The notes: a model not told the origin generated them from the letters alone. A stretch of DNA of 64,000 nucleotides from Zygnema cylindricum (GCA_037447655.1 JBBHKE010001378.1:124001-188000), one strand, 5' to 3'; counted from the first letter of the stretch, positions 12,290 to 25,575 are shown. A program made the numbers and translations.

Positions 12290-15200
12290 AGTACGGGGAT
12301 GGGAGGATAGTCACTAATACTCTTGTAGGATTGGTAGATCAGAAAGTGCTAGTAGAAGGAAAGACATCTATAGTAACATTCTGTGATGTATTGTTTATTC
12401 CGGAGCTGAACAAAAACCTCATCTCTACATCTGTATTAGATGATAAGGGTTTTTTCATTAGCACTAGGGAAGGAGTCTTTACTGCTAGTTTTGAGGAGGA
12501 GGTCTATTTCATTGCTTAGAAAGGTAGCCATGGATATACTTAGGCTGATTTTAAGTAACGAAACAAAAAAACTTTATTATGCTACTGTTCATGATATTAT
12601 GATGTGGCATAAGAGGCTTGGGCATGTGAATCTCGATAAGTTAAGAGAGATGAAAAAGATGCGAGTGGTGGAAGGATTAAGTTCAGTGAGAGTGATAATA
12701 TAAGTGATTGTAGTGGATGTGCTCAAGGTAAAGCACACAAATTACACTTTCCTAAAACAGCCACCTATAAGGGAGAAAATATTCTAGATCTAATACACAC
12801 AGATATTTGGGGACCGGCTAAAGTGCCCTCACCGGGGGGGAAGAGATTTATGATGACTATCACTGATGACTGGTCTCGGTATTCCTAGGTGTATTTTTTG
12901 AAAAACAAGTCAAAAGCTCAGGATTGTTTTAGACAATATAAAGCATGAAGCGAAAAACTCCATGAAACTCCAATCAAGAGAGTAAGGAGTGACAATGGTG
13001 GAGAGTATACTTCTAACTAGTTTGAGGATTTTCTAAGAGAAGATGATGTCCATTACCAAAAGACAGTTCCAAAAAACGCGGAACAGAATGGGGTAGCTGG
13101 AAGGTTTAATAGAACACTAAGTGATAGTGCTAGAATTATGTTGTTTGATAAAAAGATAGGAAAAAGGTTTTGGGCAGAAGCAATGAACTGTGCTAATTAC
13201 CTCAAAAATAGAGTTCTTACTTCAGCTATAAAAGATCAAACACCTTATGAGAGATGGACAGGTCGGAAACTAGACATATCTCACTTAAAGGTTTTCGGCA
13301 GGTAAGTATTCAGTCTAGATAAAGATCGGTCTAATTGGAAGCTAGATCCTTAAAGAAAACCGAGATACTTCTTAGGATATGATGAGGATGTTAAAGGATA
13401 TAGAGTTTATGATCTAAAAAGGGAAGATATAATCTTAATAAAGCATCTAGTAGTTATGGATGAAGGAAAGTCTATTGATCCCTTCAATTATACAAAGTCG
13501 GTAAAATTCAGATTTGAGTCAAAAATAATCGATGACTTTGAGCTTCATAACTATCCAATTTTTAGAGAAGATGACATTCTTGCAGGAACAAATCAGACCG
13601 AAAAGGACTCGGCTGCGGAAACTTTAGTGATAACTCTACCCGAAGCGGAAGACGTGGTGGAATTTGATTCGAAATCAAAGGACAGGGGAGAAGCCGAGAT
13701 TGTTCGAAATAATCCACGAGAACCATCTATTCCGCCCTCAGATTTTGATGGGGGAAAGAGAAGTAGCAAAAGATTGCAAGAAAAACAAGTCAATAACAAG
13801 GTAACAAAACTATCTCATCAAGATGAACCTCAGACTTATGGAGAGGCGATGACTTGTCCAGAGAGGAACCGGTGGAAGACAGCCATCAATGAGGAGATGG
13901 CCTCAATTATGGCAGCCGATACTTGGGAGCTTGTGGATTGTCCACCTAACTGAAAACCAATTGGTTGTAAGTGGGTTTTCAAATTAAAATTGAACCCAGA
14001 TAACACGATTGAAAGCTACAAGGCCTGATTACTGGCAAAAGGATTTACACAAAAGGAGGGAATTGACTACGAGGAAACCTTTGCCCCGGTCGTCAGATTT
14101 CCCTCCGTCCGAATACTTCTCAGTCTGGCAGCAGCTGAAGACATGGAGGTCCACCAAATGGACATGAAGACACCCTTCTTGCATGGAGATTTCAAAGAGG
14201 AGATCTTCATGCGACAACCTGAAGGATTTGTGGAGGAAAGAGAGGAAAGTAAAGTATGTCGTCTGATTAAATCTCTTTATGGTTTGAAATAGGCGCCTCG
14301 ACAGTGGAATAAGAAGCTTGATGAATTTTTTACCGGTTTGGGATATATCCGGATCACCTCAGATCACTCAATCTATGTTTTTTAAAGATGAGGAAGGTTT
14401 TATATTTATTCCAATTTATGTTGATGTTTTCCTTGTTTTAAGTAAATCAATGGAAAAAAATAATAAACTAAAAACCGATCTTAAGGGGAGATTTGAAATG
14501 AAGGATATGGGGAAAGCAAAATATATATTGGGAATTCAAATAGAAAGAGACCAAAAAAGAAAGATTATAAGATTGACTCAAAAAGAAGCAATAGGGAACA
14601 TGCTTGAAAAAATTCAGATGGATATAGCTAATAGTTACACAACTCCAATGGAGTTGAAGAAGGGAAATGAGGGGAGTTAGGAAGAAGAAGTCATAGTATT
14701 TGACAAGGAATTATCTCCTAAAGAACAGAAGTTCATGCAGACTATTCCTCAAAGGCAAGTAGTGGGAAGTCTAATCTATTTTATGAATTGTACCCGGCCA
14801 TATTTAGCTGCAGCTGTAGGAGTACTAAGTAGAAGTCTAAATGCTCCCACTAAGAAGGATTGGGAGGCAGCTAAAAGAGTCCTTAGATATTTGATAGGAA
14901 CTTGGGATCTATGGTTTCATTTGGGTGGGGAGAATACTGTCATCACTACTTGGAGTGATGCCAGTTATGGTGATGCTCTGATGAGAAAATGTACTTCTGG
15001 ATATGTGTTATATGTGGGTGATGGGGCTTGCTGTTGGAGTAGCAAACAGCAAAAAGTTATTGCTCAGTCTACCATGGAGGCTGAGTATATGGCCTTTTGT
15101 TCTGCTGTAAAAAAAATGATGTGGGTCAAGTCTTTGCTTGGTGAGCTTAGTCACCTTAAGAGTGGTGTGCAAAAAAAATTTTGTGATAATCAGGCAGCAA

Positions 15201-15412
15201 TCGCTATTTCTGCCAATCCTAAACATCATTTTAAAGCCAAACACATGGACATTAGACTCAGCTTTGTTAGAGAGAAGGTAGAAAACAAAATAATCAGTTA
15301 AGAGTGCCGACCAGATAGTGAGATGGTAGCAGATATGATGACCAAACTTGTGCCTTCCCCTAAGCTAATTTTCGGTAGGGAGAAGTGCGGTCTTAAATTA
15401 AAGATTGACTAG
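12290..15412 (+). pseudogene. Copia P pol (protease linker, IN, RT, RNase H)
   Basis: Plus-strand pol remnant. Integrase HHCC region at about 12600-12730 (WHKRLGHVNLDKL ... CSGCAQGKA). Catalytic block: HTDIWGPA (about 12795-12825), SDNGGEYTS (about 12990-13015) and the NGVAGRFNRT position (about 13088-13115), where the catalytic Glu is replaced by Gly. Integrase-RT linker 13456-13850, RT with KWVFKLKLNPDNTIE (about 13965-14010) and YVDVFLVLSK in place of YVDDLLVLSK (about 14416-14447). RNase H with DASYGD, TMEAEYMA and DNQAAI (14735-15300), ending in the TAG at 15410-15412. Several in-frame stops (for example at about 12520, 12887, 13950, 14290 and 15300) and frameshifts make it non-functional. 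Confidence 0.9.
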
Positions 15413-15425
15413 AAAATAAGGGGAG

Positions 15426-16486
15426 TGTAGATATTAACAGTTCGTTTTTAAGTATTTTCTAGGTCTAAATAGAAATATAGAAAGATACCCAGGCAGTCTA
15501 TCTCTAACTTCTCTCTCCCACTCTCAAACTTGTCGCAGTCGCTGAGAAATTGGAGAGGAAGCTAGAGCCATGGCTACCTAAAGTCTCCAGAGGTTTACGA
15601 TAAATATATTAGTTTATTTACCGTAAGGGGTTATTTACTAAAAGGATATATGTTGCATCCACGATTTGATCCTGGTACCTGCCGGACGGTAAGGCCGGTA
15701 ACCGGTAGCCTTATCTGTTAAGTCTAGAACTAGTGATACATACTATTTGGTTTGATATTTAGTTAAACATTACAACGTAGGATAATTCATTTAACTGAAA
15801 CTGTCTACGGGATACATAAATCCAAGAATGTAAAGGTACGAATCAACGTACGTACAAGAAACATGTACCGCGCATTTTTTTCAATAGTGAAACGAATACC
15901 GCGCAGGTATTTATTACGGCTACTATTAAATGTGCATTTAATCGGACAGCCGGAATGAATGTCGAGATCGCGGAAAAGGATTTCGGCGGTTTTTGTCATC
16001 GCCACATCGGATGACATGTGGCAAAATAACATTGGATCGCGGCATCTCCGAGGATTAAGGGAGAGAATCTGTATATAACACGTGTCGACATTTAGGGCAT
16101 GTCGTACAGTGACCGTACATAAAGTTCACCGGCAACTATACTTTTTTGTACGGAGGTGTAATATGATTGGCTCCGTACATCAGTAGATAGAGTCTGTGAG
16201 AGAGATAGGACTTAGAAAAATAAGTAGATAGGACCCTCTCTCCCAAGGAGCTTTGGTACAAAAGGTCAACTTTGACCCTCCATAACTTACTGCTCAGGGG
16301 AGCAAATTCAAAGATTTTTTTTGATATCAAATCAGAGGAGTCTTGCCTTCACATGGGTGAAAGTGGTCAGAGTTTTTTCCCGCCAGGGTGGCAGTTGTTC
16401 TTACTAAAACACAAAGGGGTCAGGGTTATCCTAAAGGCTTCTTGAAGCTGTCCATTCTGAGGACTTATGGAGGTCTCAGAGTTTCA
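15426..16486 (+). repeat. Copia P 3' LTR
   Basis: About 1061 bp, TGTAGATATTAAC...GAGTTTCA, immediately after the polypurine tract AAAATAAGGGGAG (15413-15425). It contains the antisense tRNA-like module on the minus strand (about 15655-15725), GTAC motifs around 16100-16180 and the GCCATGG hairpin zone (15490-15580). The bases after it are ACTCT; the 5' end of P is missing, so no TSD can be paired. Confidence 0.87.
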
Positions 16487-17702
16487 ACTCTGGCCGGCCC
16501 CCAAATATCTGTGTGTACTAAATCTAGAATCTTTTCTCACTTATAGGTGGCAATTTTTGGGAAGGGTAACCTGTGTGCTTACCTTGAGCACATCCACTAC
16601 AATCACTTAGATTCTCACTTTCACCGAACTAAATCACATCCACTACTCCCATCTTTTTCATCTCTCTTAACTTATCAACATTCACATTCCCAAGCCTCTT
16701 ATGCCACAACATTATATCATGAACACCAACATAATAAAAATTCTTCTTTTTATTGCTTAAAATCAGCCTAAACATCCCTTGGCTACCTTTTTTAGCAATG
16801 AAATACCCTTTCTCCTCAAAACTAGCGGTAAAGGTTCCCTTGTTAGTGCTAGTCTCAAAACCTTTAGATCTAACACAGACGTTGAGATGAGTTTTTGTTT
16901 TACTCTGGAATAAACAACACATCAGAGAATGTCACTATGGATGTCTATCCTTCCACTAAGACTTTCAGATCTACCGATCCTACCATAATAGTAGTGACAA
17001 CCCTTTCATCCTTGTACTCTATCTCTACGGTGGGAATCTTTCTCATCTTAGTGAACACGTGTTTATCCTAACACAGGTGCATAGAGGCACCGTAATACGC
17101 AATCCAACCTCTTTCTCCTTTCAAACCTCCAAAAGTTCATTTCTGCTTTCGAGGAATTTTAACCTCGCTCTTTGCCGCCAACTCCTCATCTAACAAGAGC
17201 TTACGGTCCTCGTCCTCGGATTCTCTCTCGTGTACCTGAGTCACAAGGGCCTTTTTTTTTCCTCTTGGGGGTCTACCGGTCTGCCCCTCCTTTACCCGGA
17301 GCCCGGTTAACTAAGTGCACTCTGCTATATAGTGCCTTGGTTTCTTACAAAAATGGCACAAACCCTCAGGAGCCCTTGGTTGGAACTCTTTGGTCTGATT
17401 TATTTGCCCCTCCCCCCTCTATAATATCCGACCGGTTTCTTGGATTCATTGTTCCTCCAATTTGTCCTTATTGCTAAGGCTTGCCCACTCTTTCCTCCCC
17501 TTCATATTTCAATCATGTTCTTTTGAACAAGACTCATCCCTATTACTGAATTCTTTATCCACCTTGAGTGTGGCAAGTCCGGCACACGGTTGACTATGTT
17601 TTGGAACTAATCCACTAACTTCATGAGCAAGCAGTTAACCTTTATCTTTTCATTTTCAACCTGTCCAGCTCTCTCTAGCTTCATGAAAAGTGTTGCGAGG
17701 AT
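16487..17702 (-). pseudogene. Copia L fragment (gag to integrase N-terminus)
   Basis: Minus-strand family-2 remnant. From high to low coordinates: the end of Gag, zinc knuckle CHFCKKPRHYIAE (about 17325-17365), acidic linker, protease region with the DSG replaced (about 17080-17110), and the FETSTNKGTFTASFEE...WHKRLGNVNVDKL integrase N-terminal domain (16629-16922), ending at HTDIWGP (16487-16510). It is cut at 16486 by P's LTR and at 17703 by an LTR scrap. Many stops and frameshifts. Confidence 0.85.
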
Positions 17703-18002
17703 AAAGTATTAGAGAAAGATAGGACTTAGAAAATTTTTGTAGATAGGACCCACTCTCCGAGAGAGCTTTTGTACAAAAGGTCAACTTTAACCCTCTATAA
17801 CTTACTGCTCAAGGGAGCAAATTCAAATATTTTTATTGCAATCGACTCAAGAGAGTCTTGCCTTCACTAAGGTGAAGGTGGTGAGAGTTTTTGTTTGCCA
17901 CGGTGGCAGTTATTCTTACAGAAACACAAAGGGGTCAGGATTATTCTAGAGGCTTCCTGTGAGCTGCCTACTATAATGACCTATGGAGGTCTCAGAGTTG
18001 CA
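17703..18002 (+). repeat. Copia K LTR remnant (3' third)
   Basis: About 300 bp matching the last third of a family-2 LTR, from the TTAGAGA-AGGACTTAGAAAA block to the terminal CTATGGAGGTCTCAGAGTTGCA. The left part and the rest of the element are missing. It abuts gypsy I at 18003. Confidence 0.8.
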
Positions 18003-19142
18003 TCGTGTGGGAAACGACAACTCCCACCCTCTCGGCGATTGTCTTGTTTGCAAAAAAGATTAATTCAGTAGATTTCACTCCTTGAAGATCTTATCATTTG
18101 GGATCGAGAGGTAGTTGAGGAGGTTGAAGGGACGATGGACCGACCCCCATGGAGTTAAGAGCCATCAAGAAGGACGCGGACGTGGTCAATGGAATTAAAA
18201 AGAAAAAGACGACCACCAAAAACAGGACCAACAACTTGTCCCCCGGGGAATTCCAACGGAGTAGGCAAAACAGACTATGTTTCCACTGTGGTTCCCTTGA
18301 TCATATGTCCAAAGAATGCCCAAAAAGGAAGATTTCGAGAAAAAACAAGCTTAATGTTATGAGACAAACAGGAGAAGGTGGAGACCATTTTGTCTTTACC
18401 GGCAAAAATAGGGGCAGCACACCTAACCTCATGGTTGACTCTAGGGCGTTGGGGAATTTCATCTACGAAAAAATGATGAAGAAGTTGAAGCTCCCTCACA
18501 TCGTTGTTCTAGATAACCAGTTAGTTCGATTGGCCGATGGCATCTCTCTCTTGATCACCCATCGTACACCTCGATTACGTGTTAGTATGGGGAACTTTTA
18601 TTGGTATGAGTTGCTTCATGTGTTAAATATCAAAGATCATGAGGTAATCTTGGGGAAGCCATGGCTACAGAAATAAAACCCGACGATTGATTCGAGGAGC
18701 AACAACATGAGAGTGAGATAAAGTGATTAACAGTTTGGGGTAAATGGGGGAGCGGCTGGTAAAGATTTGGAATAGAACGCTTTCTTTCAGCGTTATAGCT
18801 TAAGAGGGCGCTCAAGAAAGGGGAAACAATTTGAATGGCGGTCGTGCAGTCAGTAGAGGAGTTAAGAAGGGAATTTGAGAGGAGTGGACTAAAAAAGACC
18901 TCGACTTGAATTCCAAAGACGATGTTGACCTAGGAAAGACTACCGTCGATGCCTTGGAAGTCGTTGAATAAAACCCTCGAGGAGTATGATGATGTTTTTC
19001 CCCCAAAGCTCCCCGAAGGGTTACCTCCGAAACACGACGCAAACCACAAAATTGAGCTCGTCCTCGGAGCTGTTGGCCGGCCAATAGGATGTATAAAATG
19101 AGCTATACCGAGTTGGATGAACTTAAGAAGCAACTTTCACAA
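18003..19142 (+). pseudogene. Gypsy I, gag-protease-RT start (left part)
   Basis: Old Ty3/gypsy fragment homologous to E. 18003-18150 matches E Gag (TTPTLSAIV...SVDF...DDGPTPMEL). Zinc knuckle LCFHCGSLDHMSKECPKRK at 18277-18336. Protease motif is MVDSRALGNF (about 18433-18460), where E has MVDSGASGNF, so the catalytic DSG is DSR. HRTPRLRVSMG and EVILGKPWLQK follow, then a decayed linker, and MYKMSYTELDELKKQL up to 19137. Interrupted by copia J with a CACAA target duplication; continues at 25576. Stops and frameshifts after 18676. Confidence 0.88.
19138..19142 (+). other. Target-site duplication of copia J, left copy (CACAA)
   Basis: CACAA at 19138-19142 and again at 25576-25580, flanking J exactly at its TG and CA ends. 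Confidence 0.9.
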
Positions 19143-20194
19143 TGTATAAATTAATGGTTCTTTTAGTATTTTCTAAGTTTCGTAAAAGATAAAACGTAGA
19201 CAAGAAGCAGAGGCAGTCTGCCTCTAACTCCTGTCTTTAGCTCCCACACTTGTCGCAGTTAATGAAAGGTGGAGAGGGAGCTAGAGCCATGGCTGCCTAT
19301 GCTATCCAGAGGGAGAGGCGCAATAGTTTGGTAGATTTACTAAAAAGGTACTTGACGGACCCATGATTTTTTCCTAGTATCTACCGTCCATCAGAGTTGC
19401 CGGTAGCCGGTAGCTTTATCCTATTAGTATATGACCAGTGCTAAGTGATATATGGTTTGATAAGTATATAAATTTTAACACATATAGTAATTCATTTTGC
19501 TGTCGAATACATTCCTAGTACATAGAAACAGTTCAAGTACAATACAGTTGTATGTATTTAAAGAAACAAACACCGCGCATTTGTTTTGACATTGAAACCA
19601 ATAGCGCGCGTCTATTTTCAACGGCTAAAACTATAGTCGGTTTTTATCGGACGGCCACGATAGGCGCCGCGATCGCCGAATAGGTACTTTTGGCGTTTTG
19701 CGGTCATCGCCACTTCAAGTGACACATGGAGCGACAACATTGGATTGCGGCAACTCCAGAGATTACAAGAACAAATACAGATATGGCATGTGTCGCCTTT
19801 TTGGCCATGTCCTACGATGGTTGTACAGAAGGTACAACGACACCTGTTTTTTTTTGTTCTACACTATATTATGAATGGTGTTGTATTTCAGTAGATAAAG
19901 TTTTAGAGAGAGAGAGGACTAAGAAAATTTAGTAGGTAGCCACCTCTCTCTGAGAGAGCTCTTGTACAAAAAGTCATCTTTGACCACTCATAAGTTATTG
20001 CTCAAGGGAGAAAATTTAGAGATTCTTTTTGTTATCAACTCAAGGGAGTCTTCCCTTCTAAAAGTGAGGGTGGTTAGAGTTTTTGTCTGCCAAGGTGGCA
20101 GTTTTTTTTAATGAAACACAAAAGGGTCATAGTTATCTTAGAGGCTTCGTGTGAGCTGCCCATTCTAAGGCCCTATGGAGGTCTTAGAATTGCA
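19143..20194 (+). repeat. Copia J 5' LTR
   Basis: About 1052 bp, TGTATAAATTAATGG...TTAGAATTGCA. Contains the hairpin zone (about 19205-19300), a degenerate antisense tRNA-like module (19352-19420), CGCG blocks (19570-19615), a GTAC-poor and mutated U3, and the Gag ATG at 20175, 20 nt from the inner edge. Confidence 0.88.
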
Positions 20195-23100
20195 CGTTAT
20201 GGGCCCACCCCCTAGGGTGCCCATGTTTAATGGAACTGGCTTTGTATACTGGGAAAGTATGATGACAAGAGCTCTATGTGAGAAAACGTTATGGGGAATA
20301 GTGAGTGGACTAGTGATGCGTCCATCAACTCTTGGCATCCCTCTAGGGTTTCGAGAAAACACATTCACCACAGATGCAGATCCATCTCCAATGGAGATGT
20401 CAAAGAAGAGGGAGGTGGTAGACAAAGGAAAGGAGAAGGAAACGGTCACACTAATAGCAACTTGTTCAACATTCATGTCACCTATTCCGAGGAACTAGGA
20501 GAATGATACCGATACCTAAGACTACAACAATATGGCGACAAAGCACTTCATCCTACGCCATCTTACTCAAGGGCTTACATCTCCTAATTTGCCAGGAGAG
20601 AGGACATCCGATATTTGGGTGGCTCTCATAGAGATGTACTTAAGTGGTACGATTGATCAACAACAATTGGCTGATCTGAAAATTGACTGAGATGTTGGAT
20701 ATATGTAACGAGCTCGCAACACTTTTTATCGAGCTAGAGAGTGTTGGACAGGTTGAAACTGAAAAAATGAAGGCTTACTGCTTGCTCATAAAGTTACCTA
20801 ATGAGTTCGAGACTATAGTTAACCGTGTGGAGGACTTGCCATACTCAGGGTGGATATGTAATTTAGTGGTAGGGACGATTCTCGTTTGGGAGAATACGAT
20901 TGAGATCCGAAGGGGAGGAAAAAGTGGGCAAGCCTTGGCACCTGGGACCGATCCGAGGAACAAGGATTCCAAAAAACGGGTCGGAAATTATAGAGGGAGG
21001 GGGCAAAAAATCAGATTCACAGTTTGAACCAAGGGCTCCCAAGGGTTTGTGCCACTTTTGTAAGAAACCATGGCAATATATGGCGGAGTGCACATAGCTA
21101 ACCGAACTTTGGTTAAAGGAAGGGAAGATCGGTGGGCCTCCAAGAGGAAAGTAATTGGACCTTGTGACTCAGGTACACAAGAGGAATCCGAGGACGAAGA
21201 TGATGAGCTCTTGTTGGATGAGGAGTTGGAGGCGAACACATAGGTCGAAATTCCTCGAAAGTTAAAATGTGCTTTCGCAGGTTTTAAAGGTGAAGGAGGT
21301 TAGATTGTGGATTCGGGTGCCTACATGCACATGTGTAAGGATAAACACCTTTTCACTAAGATGAGAAATATTCCCACCGTAGAATTAGAGTATGGGGATG
21401 GGAGGTTAGTCACTACTACTATGTTATGATCGATAGATTTGAAAGTCTTTGTGGAGGGAACTACATCCATAGTGACATTCTCTGATGTGTTGTTTATTCT
21501 AGAGTTAAACAAAAACCTCATCTCAACGTTTGCGTTAGATGATGAGGGTTTTGAGAATAGCACTAGGAAGGGAACCTTTACTGCTAACTTTGAGGAGGAA
21601 GTGTATTTCACTGCTCTAAAAGGTAGCCGATGGAAGTTTAGGTTGATTTTAGTCAATGAAAAGAATAAACTTTACTATATTGGTGTTCATGATATTATGT
21701 TGTGGCATAAGAGGCTTGGATATATGCATTTAGGTAAGTTAAAAGAAATGAAAAAGATGGGAATAGTGGAAGGAATTTAGTTTGGAGAAAATGAAAACCT
21801 GAGTGACTGTAATGGTTGTGCTCAAGGTAAGGCACACATGTTACCTTTCCTAAAAAAAGCCACACATAAAGGAGAAAAAATGTTAGACTTGGTACACACT
21901 AATATTTGGGGACCGACTTCAATGCTCTCACCCGGTGGTAAGAGGTTTATGATGAGAATCACTGACGATTGGTCTTAGTACTCAAGAGTGGATTTTTTGA
22001 AAAAAAAATCAGAGGCCCCACAGTTTTTTAAGGAATATAAAGAGTAGAGTGAGAAAATCCATGAAACCTCTATTAATACAGTAACGAGTGATAATGGGGG
22101 AGAGTATACTTTTAATGAATTTGAGGATTTTTTGAGAGAAGATTGAATGAAACACCTAAAGACAGTTCCTAAAAATCCTGAGCAGAATGGTGTAGCCAAG
22201 AGGTTAAATAGAACACTAAGTGATAGTGCCAAGAGTATGTTGTCAGATAAGAAGATAGGATAGAGATTTTGGGCCGAAGCAATGAACTGTGCTAATTATC
22301 TCATGAATATAGTTTTTATTTCAACAGTAAAACGCCAAACACGTTATGAGAGATGGAAAGTTAGAAAACGAGATGTTTGACACTTAAAGGTTTTCGGTAG
22401 TCAAGTGTTCTGTCTAGACAGAGATCAATCAAATTGGAAGTTAGATCTAAAAGGAAAGCTAGGATATTTGATAGGATAGGATGAAGATGTAAAAAGGTAT
22501 AGAGTCTATGATCTAAATAGAGAAGATATAATCTTAGTGAAGCATCTAGAGGTCATGGATGAAGGGAAATCTATAGATCCCTTTAAGTATAGAAAAACAT
22601 TCAAATCAGATTTGAGTTAGAAAATTGTAATTACTTTGCGCTTCTTAACTATTCAGATTTCCGAAAAGACGACAATCTTACAAGTAGGGATCAGATCGAA
22701 GATGACTCAGCCGTGGAACCCCTAGTAACAACTCCAACCGAGGAGGAAGACGTGGTTGAAATAGACTCGGAATCGAGAGATAGGCGAGAAGTCAAAATGG
22801 TTCGGAAGAATCCACGAGAGCCATTTATTTCGTCAACAAAGTTTGAGGGAGTAAGAAAAAGGAGTAAAAGATTGCAATAGAGACAAGTTACCAACAAGGT
22901 AAACAACCTATCTCACTGCGATGAACCTAAAACTTATAAAGAGGCAATGAACTGTCCTGAAAGGAACCGGTAAAAGACAACCATTAATGAGGAGATGACC
23001 TCAATTATGGCGGCCGATACATAGGAATAGGTGGACTATCCTCCGACAGAAAGCCAACGGGTGTAAGTGGGTGTTTAAATTCAAACTCAACCTAGATAAC

Positions 23101-24509
23101 ACTATTGAGTGCTACAAGGCTCCGTTAGTGGCGAAAGGATTTACCTAGAAAAAAAGAATTGACTACGAGGAAACTTTTGTTTCGGTCGTCATGTTTCCCT
23201 CCGTTCGGATATTTCTCAATATGGCGGCAGAATCAGAAATGGAAGTACATCAGATGGATATTAAGACGTCCTTCCTACATGAAAGTTAGAAGAGGAGATC
23301 TTTATGCGACATCCCAAAAGATTTATGGAGCAAGGGGAGGAGAGCAAGGTATGCCGATTAATCAAATCTTTGTGTGGGTTGAAACACGCGCCCCAGCAAT
23401 GGAATAAGAAGCTCGATGAGTTTTTTACGATTTCTAGTTTGGGATATATTCACATCAGCTCGATCACTCAATTTATTTGTTTGAAGATGAGAAGGAATTA
23501 TTTTTATTGCAATTTATGTTGATGATTTGCTAGTTTTAAGTAAATTTATGGATAAAATAAACATGTTGAAAAATGATCTAAAAGGAAGATTTAAGATGAA
23601 GGATATGGGAGAAGCAAGGTATATTTTGGGAATTCAGGTAGAGAGAGACAAAGATAGAAAGATAATAAGATTAACTCAAAGGAGGCCATTGGAAACATGT
23701 TTGAAAGATTACAAATAGACAAGGTTATTAGTTGTACCACTCCAATGGAACTATAGAAGGGAAGTGAGGGAAGTGTGGAAGAGGGAGTTAGAATCTTGGA
23801 TAATGAGTTAGGTCCTAAAGAGAAGAGTTTTATGTAGACAATTCGTTATACACAAGTAGTGGGCAGCCTAAATTTTTTTATCATTTGTACCTGACAAGAC
23901 ATAGCTGAAGCTGTAGGAGTACTAACAAGGAGTTTGAATGCTCCCACTAAGAAAGATAGGGAGGCAGCTAAGAGAGTTTTTAGATATCTCATAAGGACTA
24001 GAGATCTATAGTTGTATTTGGGTGGGAAAAACACTGACATCACCACTTGGAGTGAAGCCAGCTATGGGGATGCTCCTATGAGGCAATGCGAGTCTGGGTA
24101 TATATTGTATGTGGGTGATGGGGCTTGTACGTAGAGCAGCAAGCACCAAAAGGTCATTACTTAGTCCACCATGGAGGCTGAGTACATGGCCTCTTGCTCT
24201 GCTGTAAAAAAATTAATGTGGGTGAAGTCCTTGCTTGGTGAACTTGGTCATCTTAAAAGTGGTGTTCTGAAAGTGTTTTATGATAATCAAGCTGCCATTG
24301 CAATTTATGCCTATCATAAATACCACTTTAAAGCAAAACATGTGGACATTAGACTTAGCTTCGTTAAGGAGAAGGTAGATAACAAGATAAACAGTTTAGA
24401 ATACAGACCAGATAGTGAAATGGTAGCAGATATGATGACCAAACCTTTACCTTCCCCATAACTATTTTTTTGCAGGAAGAAGTGTGTTATTAAATTGAAA
24501 AGTGACTAA
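20175..24509 (+). pseudogene. Copia J gag-pol (degenerate)
   Basis: Gag starts at 20175 (MEVLELHVMGPPPRVPMFNGTGFVYWESMM). Recognisable blocks in order: Gag core to about 20890, zinc knuckle CHFCKKPWQYMAECT (about 21050-21096), protease IVDSGAYMHMC (about 21303-21335, preceded by a Trp-to-stop), integrase WHKRLGYMH...CNGCAQGKA and DNGGEYTFNEF, linker 22680-22960, RT with KWVFKFKLNLDNTIE and YVDDLLVLSK (about 23516-23545), RNase H with TMEAEYMASCSAVKKLM and DNQAAI (24171-24461), stop at 24507-24509. Stops and indels throughout; the most eroded of the complete copia elements here. Confidence 0.9.
20195..20209 (+). other. Copia J primer-binding site (half-tRNA iMet)
   Basis: CGTTATGGGCCCACC, 14/15 complementary to the plant-type initiator tRNA-Met anticodon arm, directly after the LTR CA and read in Gag frame as V-M-G-P-P. 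Confidence 0.82.
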
Positions 24510-24522
24510 AAAACAAGGAGAG

Positions 24523-25575
24523 TGTAGAAATTAAAGGTTCTTTTAGTATTTTATAGGTTTTGTAAAAGATAAAATGCAAAAATGAAGCAGAGGCAGTCTG
24601 CCTCTAACTCCTCTCTTCAACTCCCACACTTGTCGTAGTCACTAAAAGATGGAGAGGGAGCTAAAGTCATACCAGCCTATGCCATCCAGAGGGAGAGAGG
24701 CAGCAGTTTGGTAGATTTACTAAAAAGGTACTTGACGGACGTAGGATTTGATCTTGGTACCTGCCGTCAATCAAAGTTGCTGGTAGCCGGTATTTTTATC
24801 CTATTAGTCTAGGACCAGTGCTGAGTTATGTATGGTTTGATAAGTATATAAATGTTAACACATAGAGTAATTCGTTTAGCTGTAGAATAGATTCCTAGTA
24901 CATAGAAACAGTTCAAGTACACTACGGTTTTATGTATTATATAAAACAGATATCGCGCATATGTGTCGACCGTGAAACAAATATCGCGCGTCTATTTTCA
25001 ATGACTAGAATTATAGCCGGTTTTTATCAGACAGCCACGATAGGCACCGCGATCGCGGAATATGTACTTTTGGCATTTTACAGTCATCGCCACATCAAGT
25101 GACACGTGGCGCGGCAACATTGGATTGTGGCAACTCCGGAGATTACGGGATTAAATTCGAATATGGCATATGTCGCCTTTTTGGCCATGTGGTACGATGG
25201 CCGTATAGAAAGTACACCGGCACCTGTACTTTTCTGTACAACACAGTATTGTGATTGGTACCGTACGTCAATAGATAGGGTTTTAGAGAGAGATTGGACG
25301 TAGAAATTTTAGTAGGTAGCCACCTCTCTCCGAGTGAGCTCTTGTACAAAATGTCATCTTTGACCATTCATAACTTATTGCTCAGGGGAGCAAATTCAGA
25401 GATTTTTTTTGCTATCAACTAAAAGGAGTCTTTCCTCCACAAGGGTGAAGTTGGTCAAAGTTTTTGTTTTCCAGGGTGGCAATTATTCTTGCTGAAACAC
25501 AAAAGGGTTACGGTCATCATAGAGGCTTCGTGTGAGCTGCCCATTTTAAGGACCTATGGAGGTCTCAGAATTGCA
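24523..25575 (+). repeat. Copia J 3' LTR
   Basis: About 1053 bp, TGTAGAAATTAAAGG...CTCAGAATTGCA, after the tract AAAACAAGGAGAG (24510-24522). Same order of motifs as the 5' LTR with many substitutions: hairpin zone 24590-24690, tRNA-like module 24735-24805 on the minus strand, CACGTGGCGC at about 25103, GTAC motifs around 25190-25270. Confidence 0.88.

Larger units (their letters stand above)
12290..16486 (+). mobile_element. Copia element P, 5'-truncated, family 2
   Basis: Plus-strand copia lacking its 5' LTR, gag and most of the protease, with the rest of pol and a complete 3' LTR (15426-16486). It starts abruptly inside the EYGDGRIVTT segment after the protease. It lies head to head with O, which it resembles closely. 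Confidence 0.88.
19143..25575 (+). mobile_element. Copia element J, full length, family 2
   Basis: LTRs at 19143-20194 and 24523-25575, PBS at 20195, copia-ordered pol, polypurine tract at 24510-24522 and a perfect 5-bp TSD. Inserted into the RT start of gypsy I, between DELKKQL and VKAGVIE. The coding region is heavily decayed. Confidence 0.93.

Noticed and set aside
18149-18676. Host CCHC zinc-finger protein gene
   Set aside because: The 175-codon frame matches gypsy E gag-protease residue by residue (knuckle, MVDS motif, HRTPRLRVS, EVILGKPWLQK).
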